From positions 565,417-629,416 of the forward strand of contig CAWAJR010000002.1 of NCBI GenBank assembly GCA_963782465.1: a stretch of DNA of 64,000 bases, written 5' to 3'. The notes under the pieces are model-generated. The model worked only from the letters and a program-made list of their open reading frames with translations. It was not told the origin of the DNA and searched no databases. This DNA comes from JAODBJ01 sp963782465 (GTDB lineage Bacteria; Actinomycetota; Acidimicrobiia; IMCC26256; PALSA-610). Below are positions 1-9,262 of the stretch, piece by piece (positions within the stretch are counted from its first letter, which is position 1; the number at the start of each line of letters is the position of its first letter). A program made the translations under genes and the position numbers.

Positions 1-824
1 CGATGCCCGACGCGCCCGCGCCCCGCATCTGCTTCGACAACGGCTTCCTGCTCGACACCATCCCCGGATGGGAGCGGCCGATGGCGCTCCCCCACGCCGA
101 GAAGAAGGCGATGCTCGCGAGCACCGAAGGGCGCGCCGTGCTGCGCGAGGCCGCGGCCGCGGGGCAGCAGTCGTTCGGGCTCGGGAACTGGGGCCGTTAC
201 ATCATCAATGAGATCCTCACCGAGAAGAACCGCCGGTTCGAAGGTATGAGCGTCGCCGACATTGCGAAGGAACTCGACAAGGACCCGTTCGACGCGCTCC
301 TCGACATCGTGGTGGAAGACGACCTCATGACGGGTTTCGGGTTCCCGCCGTCGGGCAATGCCGACGCCGACTGGGACGCCCGGCTCGCGGTGTGGCGCGA
401 CGAGCGCGCCATCATCGGCGCGTCCGACACGGGCGCGCACCTCGACTTCCTCGCAACGTTCAACTACTCGACCGCGTTGCTCGGCAAGGCGGTGCGCGAC
501 CGCGGGTTGCTCCCGATCGAAGAGGCGATCCAGATGCTCACCGACGCACCGGCCCGCCTCTACGGGTTGCGCGACCGCGGCCGTCTCGCGCCCGGATGGT
601 TCGCCGACATCGTCGTGCTCGACCCGGACGAGATCACGACCGGCGAGGTGCGGATGCGATTCGATCTTCCGGGCGGGGCGCCTCGCCTCTTCTCCCAACC
701 GACCGGTATCGAGCGGGTACTCGTGAACGGCACCGAGATCGTGCGCGACGGCGAGTTCACCGACGCCCGCCCGGGCACGTTGCTGCGCTCGGGCCGCGAC
801 ACCGAAACCGTCACGGCGCATTGA
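1..824 (+). CDS. Amidohydrolase, D-aminoacylase-like (5' partial)
   Basis: This is the C-terminal part of a metal-dependent amidohydrolase (family 3, N-acyl-D-amino-acid deacylase type); the N-terminus lies outside the window. The motif GASDTGAHLDF near residue 138 carries the conserved Asp/His of the TIM-barrel metal site. The tail LAPGWFADIVVLDPDEI is the usual return to the small beta domain, followed by a VNGTEIVRDGEF strand. It would hydrolyse an amide or cyclic amide; the substrate cannot be read from the sequence. It ends 46 bp before the malonyl-CoA decarboxylase gene on the same strand, so the two may be co-transcribed. Family is fairly sure, specificity is not. Confidence 0.8.
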   Translation, partial: MPDAPAPRICFDNGFLLDTIPGWERPMALPHAEKKAMLASTEGRAVLREAAAAGQQSFGLGNWGRYIINEILTEKNRRFEGMSVADIAKELDKDPFDALLDIVVEDDLMTGFGFPPSGNADADWDARLAVWRDERAIIGASDTGAHLDFLATFNYSTALLGKAVRDRGLLPIEEAIQMLTDAPARLYGLRDRGRLAPGWFADIVVLDPDEITTGEVRMRFDLPGGAPRLFSQPTGIERVLVNGTEIVRDGEFTDARPGTLLRSGRDTETVTAH

Positions 825-870
825 CCGGGCGACCGGCCGTGCTGCGAACCGGGACGCGAGCCCTCCTGCC

Positions 871-2280
871 ATGACGACACCGACCGACGACCTCGGCGAC
901 GTTCACGCGCCCGCCCGCCGCCGCGCCGCGTGGATCTACGACGCGCCCCGGCGGTGGTGGCGCGACAGCCGGGCGCAGCGCCGCCGCTCGGGGTCGGCGA
1001 CCATCTCGGTCGCGCCCGGGTTACCCGACCGCGACCTCGCGCGCGTCCGCGGTGTGGTCGCCGACGTGCTGGGACGCCATCACCCGGCGACCCAACGCCA
1101 GGAAGTCGGCGCGATCGCCGACGCGTACCTCGGCCTGAACGACGACGGGCGCGCCACGTTCCTGCGGATGCTCGCGCACGACTTCTGGACGAACGTCGAA
1201 CTGGTCGACGCCTCGCTCGTCGCGCTGGCGCAAACCTTGCCGGGCACACCGCCGCGCCGTTTCGCCGAGCAGGCGTTACGCGACGCGCTCACACCGTCGG
1301 CGACGCGCCTGCTCAACCTGTTCACCGGCCTCGAGTCGGGCGTGAAGTTCCTCGTCGATCTGCGGGCCGACCTGCTGAAGGTGCGCGACGGCGACCCGGA
1401 GCTGATGGACCTCGACGGTGAACTGAAAGCTCACCTGGTGACGTTGTTCGACGTCGGCCTGCTCGAGTTGCGGCGTATCACGTGGGATGCGCCGGCAGTG
1501 CTCCTGGAGAAACTCATCGCGTACGAGGCGGTGCACGCGATCGACTCGTGGGCCGACCTGAAGAACCGCCTCGACTCCGATCGCCGGTGCTACGCGTTCT
1601 TCCATCCGGCCATGCCCGATGAACCGCTCGTGTTCGTCGAGATCGCGCTGACCGAAGGCATCGCCGACAATCTGCCCGCGTTGCTCGACGAAGACGCACC
1701 CGATCTGTCGCCCCTCGATGCCGACACCGCGATCTTCTATTCGATCTCGAACTGCCAGCCGGGCCTCGCGGGCGTGAACCTCGGCAACGCGCTGATCAAG
1801 CAGGTCGTCGAGCAGTTGCACACCGAACTCCCGGCCCTGCGCACGTTCGCGACGCTGTCGCCGATGCCCGGGTTCCGCAGATGGCTCGAGATCGAGCTCG
1901 GCGGCGACCACCTGCGCGAGGGCGAACGGCCGCTGTTGCCCGCGGTGCCGCAGCGCGTCCTCGAACGGCTCAGCGACGCCAACTGGAGCAGCGACGACTC
2001 GATCGCGCCGCTCCTCAACGCGCTGTGCGCGCGCTACCTGACGACCACCCGCGCCGACCGGGCCATCGACCCGGTCGGCAACTTCCACCTCGCGAACGGC
2101 GCCGCGATCGAGAAGATCAACTGGATGGCCGACCCGTCCGAAACCGGACGCGACCGGGCCGCCGGCTTGATGGTGACCTACCGCTACGAGCCGGAACGCA
2201 TCGCCGAACGCGCCGAGGCCTACGCGTCGCGCGGCGAGGTCGCAATGTCGAACGCCGTCCGCGACCTCCTGAAGGACTGA
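871..2280 (+). CDS. Malonyl-CoA decarboxylase
   Basis: The 469-residue product matches malonyl-CoA decarboxylase, which converts malonyl-CoA to acetyl-CoA and CO2. Landmarks are HPAMPDEPLVFVEIAL at 245-260, FYSISNCQPGLAGVNLGN at 289-306, TLSPMPGFRRWL at 328-339 and DPVGNFHLANGA at 400-411. Ser330 and His406 lie in the two segments expected to supply the family's catalytic Ser/His pair. The first 45 residues are Arg-rich and poorly conserved, so the exact start is less certain, although ATG at 871 is the first good one. The TGA stop overlaps the first base of a 45-bp palindrome that may end the transcript. Confidence 0.88.
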   Translation: MTTPTDDLGDVHAPARRRAAWIYDAPRRWWRDSRAQRRRSGSATISVAPGLPDRDLARVRGVVADVLGRHHPATQRQEVGAIADAYLGLNDDGRATFLRMLAHDFWTNVELVDASLVALAQTLPGTPPRRFAEQALRDALTPSATRLLNLFTGLESGVKFLVDLRADLLKVRDGDPELMDLDGELKAHLVTLFDVGLLELRRITWDAPAVLLEKLIAYEAVHAIDSWADLKNRLDSDRRCYAFFHPAMPDEPLVFVEIALTEGIADNLPALLDEDAPDLSPLDADTAIFYSISNCQPGLAGVNLGNALIKQVVEQLHTELPALRTFATLSPMPGFRRWLEIELGGDHLREGERPLLPAVPQRVLERLSDANWSSDDSIAPLLNALCARYLTTTRADRAIDPVGNFHLANGAAIEKINWMADPSETGRDRAAGLMVTYRYEPERIAERAEAYASRGEVAMSNAVRDLLKD

Positions 2281-2324
2281 CGTGCGTCGATAGCTATCGC
2301 TATGCGATAGCTATCGACGCACGT
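2280..2324. repeat. 45-bp palindromic element, copy 1
   Basis: A perfect inverted repeat with 21-bp arms around a 3-nt loop (TAT). Each arm contains the self-palindromic core CGATAGCTATCG. Its first base is the last base of the malonyl-CoA decarboxylase stop codon. There is no T-tract, so it is either a T-less actinobacterial terminator or a dispersed repetitive extragenic palindrome. Identical copies lie at 3084 and 36399 (the latter inverted) and a degenerate one at 38847. Confidence 0.93.
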
Positions 2325-2355
2325 GCGGAAGCGCGCCGGTAGCCTCCCGGCCCAC

Positions 2356-3081
2356 ATGGAAAAGCTCATCTATCTGGTGTGGGACCGGCCGAGCCGCTCG
2401 CCGGAAGCTGTGCGCGCGCAACTGCTCGACGACATCGCACCTCGGCTCCTCGACGCGGGAGCGCGCGGCTTGCAGATCGACGTCGACGACGACCAGGCCC
2501 AGGTTCCGTCGATGGTGCCCGTGCCCGACGACGAACTCCCCGTGCGGGCCGAGGTGTCGATCTGGGTCGACGCGCACGATTTCCGCGACCCGTTCGAGTC
2601 GATCCTCGCCGAGGCGGGGGTACGGCGGGCGGGCTATCTCGTCACCGAGTCGATGTACCGCGACTACGGCGACAACGAGCACGCGCCGAAACGCGACTGG
2701 CCCGACGGGCAACGCTCGCCCGGCATCGTCACGCTCACCGTGTTCGACAAGCCGCCCGGCACCGACGACGCATCCTTCTACGGCCATTGGTACGCGCACC
2801 AGAGCCCGATGTCGGAATGGATGCAGCCGCGGGCGCGCTACGTTCGCAACGCCGTCGTGCGGGCGCTGACCCCGGGTGCGCCCCGCCTGCGAGCCATCGT
2901 CGAGGAGGCGTGGTTCCGCCTCGACGACCTCACCGACCTGCAACGGTTCTTCGGCGTCGCCGACGGTGGGGACGACCTCGGCGAGCGCATCCGCATCATG
3001 CTCGACAGCACGAAACGCCTCGCCGACCCCGCAACCCTGCGCAACTACACGTTGAGCGAGTACATCCTCCGCACCCCGTAA
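2356..3081 (+). CDS. EthD-like dimeric alpha/beta-barrel protein
   Basis: A 241-residue protein with two ferredoxin-like halves. The second half contains FYGHWYAHQSPMSEWMQPRARY, the pattern of EthD domains (small dimeric barrels seen beside oxygenases and P450s). The start MEKLIYLVW at 2356 is preferred over the in-frame upstream codon at 2323, which would begin at the end of the palindrome. A TAGCCT box lies about 10 nt upstream and there is no obvious Shine-Dalgarno. EthD proteins often detoxify or assist ring degradation, but the substrate here is unknown. It converges on the sulfatase gene with palindrome copy 2 between them. Confidence 0.7.
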   Translation: MEKLIYLVWDRPSRSPEAVRAQLLDDIAPRLLDAGARGLQIDVDDDQAQVPSMVPVPDDELPVRAEVSIWVDAHDFRDPFESILAEAGVRRAGYLVTESMYRDYGDNEHAPKRDWPDGQRSPGIVTLTVFDKPPGTDDASFYGHWYAHQSPMSEWMQPRARYVRNAVVRALTPGAPRLRAIVEEAWFRLDDLTDLQRFFGVADGGDDLGERIRIMLDSTKRLADPATLRNYTLSEYILRTP

Positions 3082-3083
3082 CC

Positions 3084-3128
3084 ACGTGCGTCGATAGCTA
3101 TCGCTATGCGATAGCTATCGACGCACGT
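3084..3128. repeat. 45-bp palindromic element, copy 2
   Basis: Base-for-base identical to copy 1 (21-bp arms, TAT loop). It fills almost the whole gap between the convergent EthD-like gene (stop ends at 3081) and the sulfatase gene, whose stop codon uses the last base of the repeat. This position fits a bidirectional terminator. Confidence 0.93.
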
Positions 3129-4627
3129 CACAACCCGGCGGCGGATTCGTAGGCGAGGAGGCGCTCGTAGTTGTCGCGGAGTTGCCGGTGCCGGGCCGGG
3201 TCCATGGCGAGGTTGACCAACTCGTGCGGGTCTTCGTGCTGGTCGTACCACTCGTGTTCCTGGTCTTCGAACGCGGCGTCGACGTCGAACAACTTCGTGC
3301 CGGGGTCCTTGCCCCACAGGCCGGTACCGGGCTTGCCGCCGCCGAACCCGTAGTAGCGCGCGTACTTGGTCGTGCCGTCGAAGAAACCCCGGATCGCGTA
3401 GCGGGTCATGTTGATGTTGTTCGTGTGCGCGGTGTCGTGCGCGAACAGCACGTGGTCGCGCACCGCGGCAGACGGGTTCGCGAAGACGGGCGAGAGGTCG
3501 GCGCCGCGCATCCCGTACCCGGCCGGGTCGGCACCGGCGAGCGCGCAGATCGTCGCCGCGAGGTCGACGTGCGTCCCGAGCGCCTCGGTCGTGGTGCCCG
3601 CATTCGTCGTGCCCGGGACCCGCACGTACAGCGGCACGTTCATGATCTCGTCGTAGACGAACGGGCCCTTCGACCGCAGGCCGTGCGAGCCGCACATGTC
3701 GCCGTGGTCCGACGTGAAGATCACGATCGTGTCGTCGTAGCGGCCCGACGCTTCGAGCGCGCGCAACACGGTGCCGAGGCTGTCGTCGGCCATGCGGTGC
3801 AACTTCACGTAGTAGTCGAGGTGCCGCAGCCATGCATGCGTGTCGCTCGGGTCGATGTAGCCCCACAGGCCGTGCTGCTGGTCCCAGCGCCACTGGCGCT
3901 GCGTCGCCGGTTTGGCGACGAGGTCGTCGGCGAAGTTGGGCGGCAACGCGTCGACGATCTCCTCGTACTCGGTGTCGAACTGCGGGAGCGTCTCGTCGTC
4001 TTTCCACGCCGCCATCTCGAGCACCCGTTTGATCTTCGCGACGTCGTCGGGGTGCGCGGCGCCGTACCAGGGTTGGTCGACCGGGAACCACATCACGTCG
4101 TGCGGGTTCACGAGCGCGACGGTCAGGAACCAGGGTTCGGTCGCCGCCGCGTTGGTGCGCAACCAGTTCGCCGCGTTGCTCGCGATCACGGGGTCGAAGT
4201 GCACGCCGGTGCCGGCCCAACCCATGAAGTGACGGTCGTTCCCGTCCCAGTCGGAGAAGCCGTACGACTCCATGTCGGGTTGGGGCGACTGCGACAGGTG
4301 CCACTTGCCGATGTAGCTCGACCGGTAACCCTGCTCGCGAAGCACACTGCCGACGGTCGGGATGGCCGGGTCGAGTTCGACGTGCTCCGGCATGATCACG
4401 TTGTCGACCACGCCGTGTTGCGGCAGGTACCGGCCGGTGAACAGGCTGCCGCGCGAGGGCGAGCACGGCGACGAATGCGTGTAGTAGCGGTTGAACTCGA
4501 GGCCCTCCGCCATCAGCCGTTCCCGCCACGGCAAGTGCACCGACGGCGGCAGCCAGCGCCGCTGCCGCTCCTGGTCGGAGACCACGAGCAAGATGTTGGG
4601 ACGGGCGTTGCCTTCGGTGGTGGTCAT
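3128..4627 (-). CDS. Type I sulfatase
   Basis: A 499-residue sulfatase of the alkaline-phosphatase superfamily. The N-terminus RPNILLVVSDQE supplies a metal-binding aspartate. C55-S-P-S-R59 is the CxPxR signature, whose cysteine is converted to formylglycine by a maturation enzyme. FTSDHGDMCGSHGL in the middle is the second metal cluster. No signal peptide is visible, so it probably acts in the cytoplasm on a sulfate ester. It is the last gene of a minus-strand set with the AttH-like protein (18 bp upstream), the LLM oxidoreductase and the GH3 glycosidase, which suggests one catabolic programme. Confidence 0.9.
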   Translation of the reverse strand: MTTTEGNARPNILLVVSDQERQRRWLPPSVHLPWRERLMAEGLEFNRYYTHSSPCSPSRGSLFTGRYLPQHGVVDNVIMPEHVELDPAIPTVGSVLREQGYRSSYIGKWHLSQSPQPDMESYGFSDWDGNDRHFMGWAGTGVHFDPVIASNAANWLRTNAAATEPWFLTVALVNPHDVMWFPVDQPWYGAAHPDDVAKIKRVLEMAAWKDDETLPQFDTEYEEIVDALPPNFADDLVAKPATQRQWRWDQQHGLWGYIDPSDTHAWLRHLDYYVKLHRMADDSLGTVLRALEASGRYDDTIVIFTSDHGDMCGSHGLRSKGPFVYDEIMNVPLYVRVPGTTNAGTTTEALGTHVDLAATICALAGADPAGYGMRGADLSPVFANPSAAVRDHVLFAHDTAHTNNINMTRYAIRGFFDGTTKYARYYGFGGGKPGTGLWGKDPGTKLFDVDAAFEDQEHEWYDQHEDPHELVNLAMDPARHRQLRDNYERLLAYESAAGL

Positions 4628-4645
4628 CGGGTCCTTCTCAGTGCT

Positions 4646-5773
4646 TCAGCCGGCGAATCCGTCGAACAGCCCGGTGAGACCGCTCGGGTCGTGCGGGCCG
4701 ATCGCCAGTTGTTCGAGCACGCCGAGGCCGGTTCGGTTGCCCCACGTTGCCCGCATCACCTGCTGCACGTGGATCGACCACGGCTCGACGGTATCGAGTT
4801 CTTCGACCGCGAAATCCTCACTGAACACGGAGAGCTCGTCGTGCCAGTGGCCGTGCCCGCGCGTCGGGTGCATGTAGCCGATGCCACGCATGCGGAACGT
4901 GAGGAGCGGTTCGAGGAGGATGTTCTCCGCGCCGCCGTTCGGGCGGTGCAGGGTGAGCTGCGCCTCGCGCGACCGGCGCAACCCCGGCGCCCACGAGATG
5001 TGGTGCTCGCCACCGACGAGGTGTTCGTACGCGTCGTCGATGCCCCACGTCGGCGCGTCGTCCGACGGGAGCACCGGCACGATCGCACCGCTCTTCACCA
5101 GCGGGGTGCCGTCGCCGCGCTCGAACACCATGAAGTGCGTGCAGCAGTCGTCGAACTGCAACGGCGCCCAGAGGAAGAAGATCTGCGGCAGGGTCGACTG
5201 CGGCGCGATCGGCGCCGGCGCGCCAACCGGCCGGACGCCCCACGACCGGTCCTTCGTGCCTCGCGTACCGGCGAGGTCGACCTCGATGTGCTCGCCTCCG
5301 GCGTCGATCGTCCCCGACCATCCGCCCCACTGGGTGAGCCGGGTCGAGTCCATCACCAGCCGGTTCGCCTGGTGCATCGTCTGGCGCGGTTCTTCGATCG
5401 CGACGGTGCGGGCGCGGTACGTGAGATCGGCGACGATGCCGTGCTCCGGCGCGTCGACCCGTACCCGGTTCACCCGCAACGGTTCGACCACGTCGATGGA
5501 GATCGGGCCGATCTTGGTCTCGCGCCGGTCGAGCGGGAGGCGACCCGACGCGAACACCGACCGTTGCCGGCCGTTCGACACCACTGAGAACGCGGCGTCG
5601 ATGATGTCGCGGTTCGGGTAGGTAGCCATCGCGACGCCGAAATACAGGTCTTCGCGGTAGCCGTTGAACCAGTAGCGGTCGTAGTGGTTGGGGTCGCCGC
5701 TCGCGGTGTGCGCGATCGGCAGCGGGGTCTGATGGATCGGGAAGTCGTCGAGCGGTGTGATCACGGCAGGCAT
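4646..5773 (-). CDS. AttH/CrtC lipocalin-like protein (DUF7064/7065 type)
   Basis: A 375-residue protein without signal peptide or membrane segments. It is rich in beta-strand patterns with several aromatic motifs (HYDRYWFNGYREDLYFGVAM, RGTKDRSWGVRPVG, FFLWAPLQFDD). This looks like the double-lipocalin AttH/CrtC-type proteins seen in actinobacterial steroid and aromatic catabolic clusters; the assignment rests on overall pattern only. It starts 18 bp upstream of the sulfatase and probably shares its transcript. No catalytic residues can be named. Confidence 0.6.
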   Translation of the reverse strand: MPAVITPLDDFPIHQTPLPIAHTASGDPNHYDRYWFNGYREDLYFGVAMATYPNRDIIDAAFSVVSNGRQRSVFASGRLPLDRRETKIGPISIDVVEPLRVNRVRVDAPEHGIVADLTYRARTVAIEEPRQTMHQANRLVMDSTRLTQWGGWSGTIDAGGEHIEVDLAGTRGTKDRSWGVRPVGAPAPIAPQSTLPQIFFLWAPLQFDDCCTHFMVFERGDGTPLVKSGAIVPVLPSDDAPTWGIDDAYEHLVGGEHHISWAPGLRRSREAQLTLHRPNGGAENILLEPLLTFRMRGIGYMHPTRGHGHWHDELSVFSEDFAVEELDTVEPWSIHVQQVMRATWGNRTGLGVLEQLAIGPHDPSGLTGLFDGFAG

Positions 5774-5843
5774 GCTGGCGCGTCGGCAGCCTCGCTGTCA
5801 GGTCGGCGGCAGCGCGGCGGCACCGCCCCGTCAGGACGCCCCG

Positions 5844-6752
5844 TCAGGCGATCGCGTCGCGGAAGCGAGCCACGGCATCGGCGAAGAACGCCGGCGCCTC
5901 GGCCGGTTCCCGGCAGAAGGCCTGCAACGGGAGCTGGATGTTGGTCGCACCGGCCGCGATGATTTCCGGCACCGACTCGATGCTGCGCGCGAGGTCGGGC
6001 CGCTTGCCCTCGTCGCGCGCGATCTGCAACGGCGCCTGCACCTGGAAGCCCGCCGGGTCGCGCCCTTTCGCCGCGAGCGCGTCGCGCAGCTGCGCCGCGC
6101 CCGCCGCGATCCCCTCGATGCTCTCGCCCATGATCGGGATCCAGCCGTCGGCGTAGCGGGCGATGCGTTCCACCGCGCGGGCGTGCAGGGTGCCGGCGAC
6201 CCACAACGGCACTCCACCCGGCTGCACGGGCTTCGGTTCGCACCACGTGTCGGCGAACGACACGCTCGGCGACGAGTACACGGCCGGGCTGTCGTTCCAC
6301 AGCACCCGCAATGCGCCCATGAGGTCGTCGAGCAGTTCGCCCCGGTGGTGGAAGTCGACCCCGCCGGCCTGGTACTCCTCGATCTGCCAGCCGGTGCCGA
6401 CGCCGAGGTCGACGCGGCCGCGGGAGAGCACGTCGAGGGTGGCGACGGTCTTCGCGAGGAGCGCGGCGGGCCGCAGCGGCGCGATGAGAATGCCGGTCGC
6501 GAGGCGGACGTTGGTGGTGGCGGGCGCGATCGCCGCCAGCATCGTGAGCGGTTCGAACCACGGCGCGTCGGACGGCACCGGGAACCGGCCCCACTGGTAC
6601 GCGTCGGTGTGCGGGCCCATGACCACGTGGTCGACGAGCACGATGCGGTCGACGCCGGCGTCGTCGGCGGCGCGCGCGAGGTCGACGAAGCGGTGCCATT
6701 CGCCCGCCGGGTAGAGAGAACCGAAGTTCGGGAGCCCGATCGACAGCGTCAC
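5844..6752 (-). CDS. LLM-class F420-dependent oxidoreductase
   Basis: A luciferase-like TIM-barrel monooxygenase of about 302 residues. Segments such as GLPNFGSLYPAGEW, RLATGILIAPLRPAALLAKTVATLDVLS, GRVDLGVGTGWQIEEY and YADGWIPI are diagnostic of the TIGR03619-like F420-dependent group. The GTG start at 6752 forms a 4-nt GTGA overlap with the stop of the GH3 gene, so the two are translationally coupled. The upstream open frame belongs to no gene. The enzyme would use F420 (less likely FMN) to reduce or oxidise an unknown substrate, possibly the aglycone released by the neighbouring glycosidase. Confidence 0.85.
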   Translation of the reverse strand: MTLSIGLPNFGSLYPAGEWHRFVDLARAADDAGVDRIVLVDHVVMGPHTDAYQWGRFPVPSDAPWFEPLTMLAAIAPATTNVRLATGILIAPLRPAALLAKTVATLDVLSRGRVDLGVGTGWQIEEYQAGGVDFHHRGELLDDLMGALRVLWNDSPAVYSSPSVSFADTWCEPKPVQPGGVPLWVAGTLHARAVERIARYADGWIPIMGESIEGIAAGAAQLRDALAAKGRDPAGFQVQAPLQIARDEGKRPDLARSIESVPEIIAAGATNIQLPLQAFCREPAEAPAFFADAVARFRDAIA

Positions 6753-9211
6753 TCGCACGTCAACACCACCGTCTGCTTGATGTCGCGCGACGACGACCCG
6801 ATACGCGCTTCGAAGGTGCCGGGCTCGACGACCCAGCCGCGTGCTTCGCCGTCCCAGAACGCGAACGAACGGCGGTCGAGCACCAATGGCACCGCGGCCG
6901 TTTGCCCCGGTTCGATCAACACCTTGGCGAACGCCTTGAGCTCCTGCGGCGGCCGTTCGACGCTCGCGTCGACGTCGTGCACGTAACACTGCACCACTTC
7001 GGCCGCGGCGCGCCCGCCGGTGTTGGTGACGGGCACCGTGATCTCGACCCGGTCGCCGTCGTGGAACGTCGCGTTGTTCACCTGCGGCGCCCCGTAATCG
7101 AACGTCGAGTAGGTGAGCCCGTAGCCGAACGGGTAGCGCGGGTCGGTGTCGTTCGCGTCGTAGCCGCGGTAGCCCATGAGGAGGCCCTCGTCGTAGACGA
7201 CCTTGCCGTTCTCCCCCGGGTAGAACTTGTAGGTCGGCGTGTCCTGGAGGCCGTACGGGATCGTGGTGGGGAGGCGGCCCGACGGCGACACCGCGCCGAC
7301 CAGCACGTCGGCGAGGGCGTTGCCGCACTCCTCACCCGGGAACCAGATCTGCATGACCGCAGCCGCCCGCTCGGCCCAGTCCATCGAGACCGGCGACGCG
7401 GCGTTCACGACCACGACCGTGCGCGAGTTCGCCGCGAGCACACGGTCGATCAGCTGCTCCTGGCTGCCGGGGAGGTGCAACGACTCGCGGTCGTGCCCTT
7501 CGCTCTCCCACTCCGAGTCGGTGCCGACGACGAGCACGACGGCGTCGGCGTCGCGGGCGAGGGCGACGGCGCGGTCTTCGAGATCGGCGGGTTCGGGCGC
7601 ACGGCAACCGATCGACAACCCGCCCATGCCCGGGCCGGCGGGGACGAACTCCACCGTGAGTTCGCGACGCTCGCCTTCCGCCAGGTCGACCGTGGCGAGC
7701 GCTTCCGCGCTCCCGAAACCGAAGAACGCGTCGCTGTGCTCGGTCGGCGACCAGTTGTCGACGACGACCTCCCCGTCGAGCAACAGGCGGGCGCGGCCCG
7801 CCTGCACGAGGCTGAACGTCCACGGCCCCGGTTCCGACGCGACGAACGTGCCCGTGATCCGAGCCGAGAAGTCGTCGGGCACCGAGCGCGAGAACCGGCC
7901 CAGCCACACGAAGTAGCCGCTGCGGACGTGTTCTTCGAACACCACGTCGCCGGCGCGTTCGCGGCCTTCGTAGTAGGAGATCGTCAGGTCGCCGTCGAGG
8001 TGGCGTGTGGACAGCGCCGGGGTGCGCTTGCTGATCGACGCGCCCCGTTCGAACCGGATCGTCATGCCGTCCGGCGCCTGTGCGCGCAGTCCCGCGAGCG
8101 GCGACACCGACGCATGCGGCGTGACCGACGCGCTGCCGCCACCTTGCACCATCGCGATGTCGGCGTTCGGGCCGATGACCGCGAGCGTCTTGACGCGTTT
8201 CGGGTTCAGCGGGAGAAGTCCTTCGTTGCGCAGCAACACGAACGCGCCGGCGGCGGCGCGGCGGGCAACCGCGCGCCGCGCCGGGTCGTCGATGCCCAGT
8301 TCTTCTTCTTCGTCGGGCGCGCGTGTCGCCGCCCCGCCGAGCGCCAGGCCGACGCGGGCCCGCAGGCGCAGCAGGCGCCGGACCTTGTCGTCGAGGGTCG
8401 CTTCATCGACTTCGCCGGCCTCGATCGCGGCCACGAGTTTCTCGCCCAGCCACTGCGCCGGCCCGGGCATCTCGAGATCGAGGCCCGCGTTGGCGGCGGG
8501 CGCCGTGCTGTGGGTGCCGAACCAGTCGGACACGACCACCCCGTCGAACCCCCATTCGGTCTTGAGGAGCCGGTCGACGCTCCACGGCTGCTCGCTGCAG
8601 TACGTGCCGTTCAGGCGGTTGTAGGCGGTCATCAACGCCCACGTGCCCGCCTCGTTCACCGCGGCTTCGAACGGCACCAGGTAGAGCTCGCGCAGCACCC
8701 GCTCGTCGACGTCGGCGCTGATCGTCATGCGCTCGAACTCCTGGTCGTTCGCGACGAAGTGCTTCACGCACGCCGAGACGCCACCGCGCTGCACCCCGGT
8801 GATGTAGCTCACGGTCATGCGGGCCGACAGGTACGGGTCTTCCGAGTAGCACTCGAAGTTGCGGCCCGCGTACGGGTGGCGATGGAGGTTCACCGTCGGG
8901 GCGAGGAGCATCTGCGCGCGTTTGTCGCGCGCTTCGCCCGCTAGGCACTCGCCGACCTCGCGCACGAGGTCGGGGTCCCAGGTTGCGCCGAGCGCGGTGC
9001 CGCAGGGGAAGCACAGGGACGGGGTCGCCCCCCAGCGACCGCCCCGCGCGCCGTTCGGCCCGTCGGTCACCTTCAAGGGCGCGATCCCGAGCCGTTCGAC
9101 GCCCGGCGTGTGCCACAGATCGGTGCCGGCGGTGAGCGAGGCCTTCTCTTCGAGCGTGAGGCGGGCGATGAGCGCGTCGAGTTGGGTCTCGTCCGGGGTG
9201 GTGTCGGTCAC
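6749..9211 (-). CDS. Glycoside hydrolase family 3 beta-glucosidase with PA14 insert
   Basis: An 820-residue GH3 enzyme. The barrel carries KVTDGPNGARGG, CVKHFVANDQE (Lys150-His151) and VVVSDWFGTH with nucleophile Asp229. The second domain is split by a PA14-type insert (roughly residues 400-530) and contains GTDSEWESEGHDRESLHLPG, where the acid/base region lies. The C-terminus has an FN3-like domain ending in a NTGGRAAAEVVQCYV pattern. The GTG at 9211 (VTDTTPDE) is chosen because the frame further upstream runs antisense through the methyltransferase. There is no signal peptide, so glycosides are probably hydrolysed inside the cell. First gene of the minus-strand set ending with the sulfatase. 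Confidence 0.9.
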   Translation of the reverse strand: MTDTTPDETQLDALIARLTLEEKASLTAGTDLWHTPGVERLGIAPLKVTDGPNGARGGRWGATPSLCFPCGTALGATWDPDLVREVGECLAGEARDKRAQMLLAPTVNLHRHPYAGRNFECYSEDPYLSARMTVSYITGVQRGGVSACVKHFVANDQEFERMTISADVDERVLRELYLVPFEAAVNEAGTWALMTAYNRLNGTYCSEQPWSVDRLLKTEWGFDGVVVSDWFGTHSTAPAANAGLDLEMPGPAQWLGEKLVAAIEAGEVDEATLDDKVRRLLRLRARVGLALGGAATRAPDEEEELGIDDPARRAVARRAAAGAFVLLRNEGLLPLNPKRVKTLAVIGPNADIAMVQGGGSASVTPHASVSPLAGLRAQAPDGMTIRFERGASISKRTPALSTRHLDGDLTISYYEGRERAGDVVFEEHVRSGYFVWLGRFSRSVPDDFSARITGTFVASEPGPWTFSLVQAGRARLLLDGEVVVDNWSPTEHSDAFFGFGSAEALATVDLAEGERRELTVEFVPAGPGMGGLSIGCRAPEPADLEDRAVALARDADAVVLVVGTDSEWESEGHDRESLHLPGSQEQLIDRVLAANSRTVVVVNAASPVSMDWAERAAAVMQIWFPGEECGNALADVLVGAVSPSGRLPTTIPYGLQDTPTYKFYPGENGKVVYDEGLLMGYRGYDANDTDPRYPFGYGLTYSTFDYGAPQVNNATFHDGDRVEITVPVTNTGGRAAAEVVQCYVHDVDASVERPPQELKAFAKVLIEPGQTAAVPLVLDRRSFAFWDGEARGWVVEPGTFEARIGSSSRDIKQTVVLTCE

Positions 9212-9249
9212 GGCGCCGAAACTAACGGGCCGGCGTGTTGCGGCGCCCG

Positions 9250-9255
9250 TACAGT
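9250..9255 (+). promoter_or_regulatory. Probable -10 box of a leaderless transcript
   Basis: TACAGT lies 7 nt before the ATG at 9263 with no Shine-Dalgarno between them. This is the spacing expected if transcription starts at or next to the start codon. Confidence 0.4.
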
Positions 9256-9262
9256 CGTGACG

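Noticed and set aside
3182..5587. 801-residue open frame opposite the sulfatase and AttH-like genes
   Set aside because: Arg/Val-rich composition without domains; it mirrors the minus-strand coding frames, which have clear motifs.
6902..8944. 680-residue open frame opposite the GH3 gene
   Set aside because: Antisense shadow caused by high GC in third positions; no start context and no recognisable domain.
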